The translations under genes and the position numbers were made by a program. Below, piece after piece: positions 6,888 through 12,634 of a stretch of DNA of 23,160 nucleotides; position 1 is the stretch's first letter; every line of letters begins with the position of its first letter. Where the stretch lies: the NCBI GenBank assembly GCA_005889445.1, contig VBGS01000088.1:1-23160 (forward strand). The letters are read 5' to 3'. The notes under the pieces were generated by a model that was not told the origin of the DNA, did no database searches, and was given only the letters and a program-made list of their open reading frames with translations. Source of the stretch: Chloroflexota bacterium (lineage in GTDB: Bacteria > Chloroflexota > Limnocylindria > P2-11E).

Positions 6888-7574
6888 ATGAGCGGACACG
6901 TCCGGGCATTGTTCGCCGAGGTCGCGGGGACCTTCATGTTCTTCTTCATCGGTGCGGGTGCCATCGTCGCGGCGGTCGCGAGCGGAGGCGACGGGATCGT
7001 GTCGGTCGCCCTCGCGCACGGGCTCGCGCTCTCGGTCGCGGTCTCGGCGTTCGGCGGCCTCTCCGGCGGGCACTTCAACCCCGCGGTGACGTTCGGGCTC
7101 GCGATCGCGGGAACGCACCCGTGGCCGCGCGTGCCGACCTACTGGGTGGCCCAGGCCGTGGGCGCGCTCGCGGCCGGCGCCGCGCTCCGGTACGCGTTCG
7201 ACTTCGCGCCGAGCGCGCTCGACAGGACCCATGTCGGAACGCCGGCGCTCGGCGCGGGCGTCACCGTGCCGGTCGCGATCGTCGTCGAGGCGCTCCTCAC
7301 GCTGTTCCTGCTGTGGGCGGTCTTCGGCACCAGGGTCTCGCCGCTCGCGCCGCGCATCGGCGGCTTCGGTATCGGGCTCGCCGTCGCGGCGGACATCTTC
7401 GTCGGCGGCGGCCTCACCGGCGCGGCGATGAACCCGGCGCGGTGGCTGGGGCCCGCGGTCGTCGCGGGCTTCTACGACAACTGGTACGTGTACTGGATCG
7501 GACCGCTCATCGGCGCGGCGATCGGCGGGCTCTCCTACCGCTACATCTTCGCGCCGCCCGCGGATCTGGGGTGA
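6888..7574 (+). CDS. MIP-family channel (aquaporin) with TIP-like pore
   Basis: A 228-residue inner-membrane channel with about six hydrophobic helices and both pore motifs: SGGHFNPAVT (first NPA 64-66) and GAAMNPAR (second NPA 182-184, Arg185). Aligned by hand to E. coli AqpZ, the aromatic/arginine filter positions F43, H174, T183 and R189 become H44, I170, A179 and R185. That His-Ile-Ala-Arg set is typical of plant tonoplast intrinsic proteins, which pass water and also small solutes such as urea, ammonia or hydrogen peroxide. The loop ADIFVGGGLTGAAMNPAR also resembles the TIP version. It is followed in the same frame, 18 nt after its stop, by the oxidoreductase gene, so the two are probably co-transcribed. 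Confidence 0.92.
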   Translation: MSGHVRALFAEVAGTFMFFFIGAGAIVAAVASGGDGIVSVALAHGLALSVAVSAFGGLSGGHFNPAVTFGLAIAGTHPWPRVPTYWVAQAVGALAAGAALRYAFDFAPSALDRTHVGTPALGAGVTVPVAIVVEALLTLFLLWAVFGTRVSPLAPRIGGFGIGLAVAADIFVGGGLTGAAMNPARWLGPAVVAGFYDNWYVYWIGPLIGAAIGGLSYRYIFAPPADLG

Positions 7575-7592
7575 GCTAAGGGCCCACCGCGG

Positions 7593-8645
7593 GTCGATGT
7601 CGCGATCATCGGCGCCGGGGTCGCCGGGATCGCCACGGCGTATCACCTCGCGAGCGCCGGAGCGCGCGTCGCGATCGTCGAAGCGCGGACCGTCGCCGAG
7701 GCGGCGAGTGGGCGCAACGCCGGCTTTCTTCTGGCCGGCGTCGCCGAGAACTTCGTCGCGGCGTCACGCCGCTACGGCGACACGAACGCGCTCCGGATCT
7801 GGCGGTTCACGCGCCACAACCAGGAGCTCGTGCGCGCGCTCGTGGAGCGTCACCGGATCGACTGCCATCTCGTGTGGCGCGGATCCGCGCAGGCTGCGGG
7901 TGACGAGGTCGAGTGGTCGGAGGTGCGCGACGGAGCGGCGCGTCTGGCGCGCGAGGGCGCGCGCGTCCGGATCGTGGCGACCGAGCGTTCGGCGATCTAT
8001 GAGGACGACGGCGAATTTCACCCGGTCCGCTACGTCCGCGGCCTTGCACGCGCCGCGGTCGGCGCGGGTGCGCGCCTCTACGAACGTACTCGTGCCTTCA
8101 CGGTGGGACCCACGGAGGTCACGACCAGCGGCGGCCGGATCAGCGCGGGGGCGGTGGTGGTGTGCGCGAACGCGTATTCGCACCATCTCGTCCCGCTTCG
8201 CGTCCGGCCGGTCCGAGGACAGATGCTCGCGACGGCGCCCATCGCGAGGCGGGTGTTCGAGCGCCCGACATACGCGCACCGGGGCTATCGCTACTGGCGC
8301 CAGCGCGACGACGGCCGCCTCCTCGTCGGCGGCTGGCGCGACACGGCCGTCGCGGAAGAGACCGGTGAGGAGGAGCGGACGACCGAACGCGTGCAGCGCC
8401 ATCTCGACGAATTCGTTCGCGCCAAGGCGCCTGATGCCGCCGTGACACATCGCTGGGCCGGCACGATGGGGTTCTCGCACGATTCGCTGCCGTACGTCGG
8501 CCGCCTCGCAAACGGCGTGTACGTGAACGGCGGCTTCACTGGGCATGGGATGGCGTTCGCGACCGCGGCCGGCGAACTCGTCGCCGATCTGGTCCGCGGC
8601 GAAACGCGAAGTGAGACCGATCTGTTCGCGCCGGAGCGTCCTTGA
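7593..8645 (+). CDS. FAD-dependent oxidoreductase, DAO family
   Basis: About 350 residues. The N-terminus is a clear dinucleotide-binding Rossmann fold, VDVAIIGAGVAGIATAYHLA, ending in the acidic VEA at the end of strand two. SGRNAGFL and the C-terminal blocks RWAGTMGFSHDSLPYVGRL and VYVNGGFTGHGMAFATAAG are those of glycine/D-amino-acid oxidase-type enzymes. Substrate is probably an amine or N-methyl amino acid; not determinable here. The fold begins directly after the aquaporin stop, but there is no ATG, GTG or TTG between that stop (7572-7574) and the Rossmann motif. The first canonical start is GTG 7830, well inside the domain. I begin at GTC 7593, where a GTG would fit and AAGGG (7578-7582) lies 10 nt upstream. 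Confidence 0.82.
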   Translation, partial: VDVAIIGAGVAGIATAYHLASAGARVAIVEARTVAEAASGRNAGFLLAGVAENFVAASRRYGDTNALRIWRFTRHNQELVRALVERHRIDCHLVWRGSAQAAGDEVEWSEVRDGAARLAREGARVRIVATERSAIYEDDGEFHPVRYVRGLARAAVGAGARLYERTRAFTVGPTEVTTSGGRISAGAVVVCANAYSHHLVPLRVRPVRGQMLATAPIARRVFERPTYAHRGYRYWRQRDDGRLLVGGWRDTAVAEETGEEERTTERVQRHLDEFVRAKAPDAAVTHRWAGTMGFSHDSLPYVGRLANGVYVNGGFTGHGMAFATAAGELVADLVRGETRSETDLFAPERP

Positions 8646-8697
8646 GCGTGCAGGCAAGCGAGCCCTGTCGGGATCGTTCGACGTTGAACGCAGAAAG

Positions 8698-9246
8698 ATG
8701 CATGCGTCGCTGGTGCCAACTCCAAGCGATCTCGCGGCGCTGCTCGCCTACGTGCTCGGCAATCCCTATCTGTTCATCAGCTCGAGCACGGTGATGACGA
8801 CGGGGCTCGTCGCCGGCGCGTTCGCGCTCACCATGCTGCGGCCCACCGCTCCGACTCTGCGCGTCGCGGCGCCGTCGCTGTCCCTGGTGCTCCTCTACTT
8901 CGGGATCGGGAGCATGGCCCTCGCGACGGAGATCCTTCTTCGCTTCCATGACGTCCTCCCGGACGCGACCGAAACGCAGTTCGCGTCGGGGGTCGGGCAT
9001 CTTCTCGAGGCCGCCGTGGGCATCGCCATCCTCGTCCCGCAGCTGCGGCGCCGGTCCCGGCGCGCGTGGATCACGGCGAACGCCGTCGCGGTCGGTTACT
9101 GGACCGCGCAGGTCGCGGTGCTCACGCCTCCCTGGTTCGCGTTCGCCGGACAGCTGGAGCTCACGCGCTCCTTTGCGTTCGGCGCCCTGGCGCTCGGAGC
9201 GCTCCTCAGCGTGGTCCTTTGGCGAACCGCTCCACGGCCGCGATGA
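8698..9246 (+). CDS. Small integral membrane protein, unknown function
   Basis: I do not recognise a family. The 183-residue product has about five hydrophobic segments: roughly residues 10-25, 30-45, 53-78, 98-113 and 123-145, with a last one near 155-178. It has short charged loops, including a basic RRRSRR stretch after the fourth. There are no catalytic-looking residues. ATG 8698 is chosen because upstream in-frame sequence overlaps the oxidoreductase and is not hydrophobic; a weak AGAAAG precedes it. It lies 52 nt after the oxidoreductase and may be co-transcribed. Its 3' end overlaps the convergent receiver gene by 41 nt. It could be a small multipass sensor or transporter-associated protein, but nothing in the sequence decides this. 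Confidence 0.65.
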   Translation: MHASLVPTPSDLAALLAYVLGNPYLFISSSTVMTTGLVAGAFALTMLRPTAPTLRVAAPSLSLVLLYFGIGSMALATEILLRFHDVLPDATETQFASGVGHLLEAAVGIAILVPQLRRRSRRAWITANAVAVGYWTAQVAVLTPPWFAFAGQLELTRSFAFGALALGALLSVVLWRTAPRPR

Positions 9247-9559
9247 GGCTATCGATCTCGAACGGCTTCGCGAGGTAGCCGTCGGCGCCGATCTCCTCGG
9301 CCCAGCGGCGCGCGTTCTCCGCGGCCGTCATGACCACGATGGGCACACGCTTCCCGCTGGCGCGGAGCTGCTTCGCGAACGCCCACCCGTCGAGGACGGG
9401 CATACGCATGTCGAGGAGGATGAGCTCCTCGCCGTTCACGACGGCAAGCGCCTCCGCACCGTTCTCGGCGGTGGTCACCTCGTGACCCTCCGCGGCAAGG
9501 ATCTCGGAAACGACGGCGACGATCGACGGATCGTCGTCGACGACGAGGATGCGGCTCAG
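9206..9559 (-). CDS. Lone receiver-domain response regulator, probable CTG start
   Basis: A single CheY-like receiver of 117 residues with no output domain. Conserved sites are the acidic pocket DDD at 8-10, the phosphoacceptor D50 in LILLDMRMP, the Thr of VVMTAAE (78) and Lys98 in YLAKPF. There is no ATG, GTG or TTG ahead of the first beta-strand; the first canonical start (GTG 9478) would delete strand one and the acidic pocket. The upstream frame is closed by a TGA at 9571..9569. CTG 9559..9557 overlaps the histidine kinase TGA as CTGA, and GAGGG lies 6 nt before it. I therefore propose CTG initiation coupled to the kinase. The adjacent kinase at 9556-11382 is the obvious phosphodonor. Confidence 0.82.
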   Translation of the reverse strand: MSRILVVDDDPSIVAVVSEILAAEGHEVTTAENGAEALAVVNGEELILLDMRMPVLDGWAFAKQLRASGKRVPIVVMTAAENARRWAEEIGADGYLAKPFEIDSLIAAVERFAKGPR

Positions 9560-11382
9560 GCGCGACCCTCAAGAGGGAGCGAGACGTGGAACGTCGTCCC
9601 TGTTCCCAGCGTGCTTTCCACCCAGATCCGCCCGCCATGTTGTTCCACGATGCCCTTGCAGATGAAGAGTCCCAGACCCATACCTGCGAAACGGCGGTCG
9701 TCGACGTTCGATGCGCGGTGAAAGCGCTCGAACACCTGCGAGAGGTCCTCGAGCGGGATCCCGATGCCTTCGTCAGCGATCGCGATACGCGCCAGCCCGT
9801 TGTCCCTCCCCACCGCGATGCGCACCCGACTTGACTCCGGGCTGTATTTCACCGCGTTCTCGACGAGATTCTCGATGACCTGCCCGATGCGACGGCCGTC
9901 GTACTGACCGACGACCGGACCGTCCGCCTCGAGCGTCACCCGGTGGCTCCGGTACACCTCGCGCGCCGCAACTTCGCGGGCAAGCGCCACCAGATCGACC
10001 GGCTCGCGCTCACCGACCAGAGCGCCCCGCTCCAGGCGCGACGCGTCGAGGAGCTCGGTGACCAGCGTCGAGAGCCGGCGGGCTTCCTTGACGATGCGGC
10101 GGATGCCGCCGAGATCCGCCGGTGCCGAGGGCTCCTGCTCGGCGCGGCGCTCCAGGAACTGGGCCTGCGCGACGAGGGTCGTGAGCGGCGTCTTGAGATC
10201 GTGCGCGGCCGCTGAGAGGAAGTCGTCCTTGAGACGCGTGGCCTGCTCATGGGCGCGGACGCGGGCCGCCTCGTCGATCAGCGAGCGGCTCTCGAGGATG
10301 ACCGCGGCCTGATCGGCGAGGAGCTGGACGAGCTCGAGGTCGCTCTCGCTGAAGATCGGACGCTGCGAGGTGTAGACCGCCAGCACGCCGAGCCGCTCGT
10401 CACCCGCGCTGATCGGAGCGATGAGCATCGCCGCGACATCGTGCTGTCGGTACGCGGCCGCGTTCGCCGGATTGGCGCGCTGCGGGTCGCCCACGAAGAG
10501 CGCGCGCTGCTGGCGAAACACGCGCCACACCATGAAGGCGCTCTCCCCGACCTCGGGCGGAACCACACCATGCGGATTCGCGAAGCGCAGCACCCGCGCG
10601 TTCTGGTCCCACAACCCGATCATCGCGCCGGCGCCCATCGTTCTTGCCGCGCCGTCTTCGAGCTCCGCGACGATCGCCCCGGTGTCCTCCAGGCGCGGGA
10701 GCCTTGCGGCGCGCTCGAGAAAGCGCCGCAGCTCGGGCTCCTCCCAGGCGCGAAGCAGGGCCGTCGGCGGCGCGAAGCCGGCAAAGAAGCCCAGACCCGC
10801 CGCAAGACCGAGGACCTGCACGATCCCGTCGATGGCGCCGGAGGCACTGGGAAGAATCCCCCCGAAGCCCACCGCGAGAAGCGTCGCACCCAGCAGGAAC
10901 GAACCTGCCGCGACGGCCTGCATGCGGCGATGGGTGACGCCGGTGGACCGTGCCGCGAAGCGCACGAACGCGGTCGCGTTGTACGCCGATACGGCGAAGA
11001 AGTAGATGACGATCCCGAGGATCAGCGGCGGCGGCGTGGGCGTGGGCACGAGCGCGAATGCGGCGACGCAGGCGACGAGACCGACCTCGGCCGCGCGCTT
11101 GACCCACGTCCGGATCGGCGCGAAGTCGTCGACAAGGCGCAGCAGCAAGTACGGCACCGCAAGCAGCACCCCGATGACGATGTCGTCGACGACGGGATCG
11201 GTCGCGAGTCCGAACGAGGTCGTGATGAGCGACTCCAGGACGATGAACGCCAGCCCGGCGAAGTACAGCGCGACATCCAACCGCGGGCGGGTCGGGGCGC
11301 GGAGCGCCTGCGCCGCGACGATGACCGCGATCAGGACGTAGATCGCGTCGTTGACGTAGCCGACGAGCTGGAGCGCCGTCAC
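9556..11382 (-). CDS. Membrane sensor histidine kinase (7TM-GAF-HisKA-HATPase)
   Basis: A 608-residue inner-membrane kinase. Residues about 7-203 form seven hydrophobic helices; 210-370 is a GAF-like domain (APISAGDERLGVLAVYT at 322-338). The dimerisation helix carries the phosphoacceptor H394 in AAHDLKTPL, and the ATPase domain has the N box ENLVENAVKYSPE (504-516), DEGIGIP (537-543) and GMGLGLF (568-574 region). All key residues look intact, so it should autophosphorylate. The start is GTG 11382..11380, without Shine-Dalgarno but with TAGAAT 8 nt upstream. It is followed by the overlapping lone receiver. The sensor half is closely paralogous to that of the kinase at 12635-14455. The ligand is unknown. 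Confidence 0.93.
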   Translation of the reverse strand: MTALQLVGYVNDAIYVLIAVIVAAQALRAPTRPRLDVALYFAGLAFIVLESLITTSFGLATDPVVDDIVIGVLLAVPYLLLRLVDDFAPIRTWVKRAAEVGLVACVAAFALVPTPTPPPLILGIVIYFFAVSAYNATAFVRFAARSTGVTHRRMQAVAAGSFLLGATLLAVGFGGILPSASGAIDGIVQVLGLAAGLGFFAGFAPPTALLRAWEEPELRRFLERAARLPRLEDTGAIVAELEDGAARTMGAGAMIGLWDQNARVLRFANPHGVVPPEVGESAFMVWRVFRQQRALFVGDPQRANPANAAAYRQHDVAAMLIAPISAGDERLGVLAVYTSQRPIFSESDLELVQLLADQAAVILESRSLIDEAARVRAHEQATRLKDDFLSAAAHDLKTPLTTLVAQAQFLERRAEQEPSAPADLGGIRRIVKEARRLSTLVTELLDASRLERGALVGEREPVDLVALAREVAAREVYRSHRVTLEADGPVVGQYDGRRIGQVIENLVENAVKYSPESSRVRIAVGRDNGLARIAIADEGIGIPLEDLSQVFERFHRASNVDDRRFAGMGLGLFICKGIVEQHGGRIWVESTLGTGTTFHVSLPLEGRA

Positions 11383-11390
11383 GCGCGGCG

Positions 11391-11396
11391 ATTCTA
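11391..11396 (-). promoter_or_regulatory. Candidate leaderless -10 box for sensor kinase
   Basis: TAGAAT on the minus strand ends 8 nt before GTG 11382. A weak -35 (GTGAGA) lies about 17-18 nt further upstream. Confidence 0.45.
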
Positions 11397-11423
11397 GGGT
11401 TGTCTCCTCGCCGTCTCACCTGC

Positions 11424-12281
11424 CTAGCGCACTACCGAAACCGAAGTGGCGATCGCGGCCGGCTCATATGCCGCGCACAGCATCCCGAAGTAGGTCGGCG
11501 CCTCGTAGGACAGGACCTCGCATCGCCACGGGTCGGCGCCGAGCGCACCGTGCAGCATCAGCATCTGCCAGAAGCTGTCCGCTCTGGCCTCGCGTGCAAA
11601 GCTGGACCCGAGCCGAGCGACCGCGCCGAGATCGTTCTGCTTCAGGTGCTCCACGACAGCGTCATCGAACTCTTTCGACTTCGGCGTGTATCCGTATGGG
11701 CCCTTCGCGTCGTGCCCATGGCCATGGTCGCAGCTCGCGATGAGCGCGACGCGTTGGTCGCTCGCGCGAATCGCCCGGGCAAGCGCCGCCCCCGCGCGAA
11801 CGTGCGCATCGTCGGCGAGATCGCGCGCGGGCGCGATGACGACGACCGGGACCTGGGGCTCGGTCCGTCCTCCCATGAAGTGGACGGGGACCTGGACGGC
11901 CCAATCCATCGGGGCCGTCGCCGTCGCCGGATCGTTGGCCCCGTAGCTCACGAAGACAACCGGGATCCCGGCCTCGCGGATCGCGTCGTGCGCGGCCCGC
12001 GCGAGATCGCGCTGGACCGGAACGCGCAGCGCGATCGGGCTTCCCCACTGGACAAGATCGCCGGCGACCGTCGCGGCATCGATGACCGCCATCGCACCCT
12101 CGACGTGGACGTTGTGCGGGGTGAGCACGATCGAGGCGTCAGGACGCGTCGCGGCGAATCGTCTCCCGAGCTCGACCATGCCCGCGGTGGTGGCAGACGC
12201 GAGGTCCGGGCGGTCCGGCGGCTTCGCCTCGGGGATCGCCATCGATCCGTGCGGAGCGATGCACGCGAACACGAGCGGCAC
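11424..12281 (-). CDS. LigB-fold class III extradiol dioxygenase-like protein
   Basis: A 285-residue protein of the class III extradiol ring-cleavage dioxygenase subunit B family. The metal-ligand pattern is visible: His11 (CIAPHGSMAI), His56 (TPHNVHVEG), the central SCDHGHGHDAKGPYG (183-197) and the C-terminal Glu in LSYEAPTYFGM (E260). This pattern occurs in true aromatic dioxygenases and in the Memo/AMMECR1-linked relatives; no partner genes are present to choose between them. The start is GTG 12281..12279, with CATACT 7 nt upstream and no well-spaced Shine-Dalgarno. It is monocistronic as far as can be seen, divergent from tRNA-Lys, with the sensor kinase 42 nt downstream. A role in aromatic catabolism is possible but unsupported by neighbours. 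Confidence 0.85.
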   Translation of the reverse strand: MPLVFACIAPHGSMAIPEAKPPDRPDLASATTAGMVELGRRFAATRPDASIVLTPHNVHVEGAMAVIDAATVAGDLVQWGSPIALRVPVQRDLARAAHDAIREAGIPVVFVSYGANDPATATAPMDWAVQVPVHFMGGRTEPQVPVVVIAPARDLADDAHVRAGAALARAIRASDQRVALIASCDHGHGHDAKGPYGYTPKSKEFDDAVVEHLKQNDLGAVARLGSSFAREARADSFWQMLMLHGALGADPWRCEVLSYEAPTYFGMLCAAYEPAAIATSVSVVR

Positions 12282-12288
12282 TTGGCCG

Positions 12289-12306
12289 AGTATGCCTCCC
12301 TAGACT
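12289..12306. promoter_or_regulatory. Divergent promoter region, LigB-like gene and tRNA-Lys
   Basis: CATACT on the minus strand (12294..12289) lies 7 nt before GTG 12281. TAGACT on the plus strand (12301-12306) lies 12 nt before the tRNA 5' end. TAGACT is identical to the box upstream of the gene at 1407-1823. Confidence 0.35.
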
Positions 12307-12318
12307 TGTGACGATCGC

Positions 12319-12390
12319 GGGCCGCTAGCTCAACGGCAGAGCAGGGGACTTTTAATCCCTTGGTTCCGGGTTCGAATCCCGGGCGGCTCA
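12319..12390 (+). tRNA. tRNA-Lys (anticodon UUU)
   Basis: A full cloverleaf can be drawn by hand. The acceptor stem pairs 12319-12325 with 12383-12389 (one G-U), and the D arm is GCTC/GAGC (12328-12331 and 12339-12342). The anticodon stem is GGGGA/TCCCT with loop CTTTTAA, so the anticodon is TTT at 12351-12353. The variable loop has 5 nt, and the T arm is CCGGG TTCGAAT CCCGG (12366-12382). The discriminator is A12390. CCA is not encoded and must be added. It is isolated, with no other tRNA nearby. Confidence 0.96.
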
Positions 12391-12391
12391 C

Positions 12392-12397
12392 TTTTTT
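12392..12397 (+). terminator. T-run after tRNA-Lys, possible terminator
   Basis: Six T residues begin 1 nt after the tRNA 3' end. The GC-rich T arm and acceptor stem precede them, so they could act as a simple terminator. There is no separate hairpin. Confidence 0.35.
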
Positions 12398-12505
12398 CCG
12401 ATGAGCGAGTGCGTCGGCGGGGACGACGAGCGCAAGGCGCGAGCCGATGACCAGCGCAGATGGCGCGGCAAAACGCGGAGCCACGGGCCGGATAAGGGGC
12501 GTCGA

Positions 12506-12603
12506 GCGCCGGGCCGACCGAGGGCCCCCGCGGGCGGAGGGGCCCCGTCCCGAGCGAGGGACGGGGATACCGCCCGAAGAGAGGGTTTCGGTCGGCGAGG
12601 CGC
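12506..12603. other. Long nested hairpin, candidate structured RNA
   Basis: This element lies in the gene-free stretch between tRNA-Lys and the 3' end of the kinase gene (12391-12634, 244 nt). Four coaxial helices can be paired by eye: 12506-12510 with 12599-12603 (5 bp), 12514-12521 with 12588-12595 (8 bp), 12531-12537 with 12570-12576 (7 bp), and 12543-12551 with 12558-12566 (9 bp, six-base loop GAGCGA). An alternative helix, 12523-12528 with 12539-12544, competes slightly with the apical stem. No T-run follows on either strand, so it is not a simple terminator. It lacks the GGAAG/AGCA features of SRP RNA and the conserved blocks of RNase P RNA or tmRNA. The transcribed strand is unknown. 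The remainder of the gap holds nothing I recognise. Confidence 0.35.
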
Positions 12604-12634
12604 GATCAGGTGAGACATGACAAAGACGCGCGCT

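Noticed and set aside
7597..8445. Plus-strand frame starting ATG 7597
   Set aside because: It lies one frame off the oxidoreductase; its translation is Ser/Arg-rich and lacks the Rossmann motif.
10249..11397. 382-codon plus-strand open frame opposite the sensor kinase
   Set aside because: Low-complexity charged translation on the opposite strand of an unambiguous kinase.
11948..12484. Minus-strand open frame crossing tRNA-Lys
   Set aside because: Its middle is a well-known translation artefact of a tRNA gene on the opposite strand.
12560..12600. T-box antiterminator-like GGATACCGCCC
   Set aside because: No UGGN bulge, no stem I, and no downstream aminoacyl-tRNA synthetase or amino-acid gene on that strand.
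12506..12603. SRP (4.5S) RNA
   Set aside because: Rod-like shape fits, but the conserved GGAAG/AGCA apical motif is absent.
12401..12613. 70-codon plus-strand frame after the tRNA
   Set aside because: Translation is Arg/Gly/Pro low complexity, has no ribosome site, and covers the nested hairpin; a structured element is the better reading.
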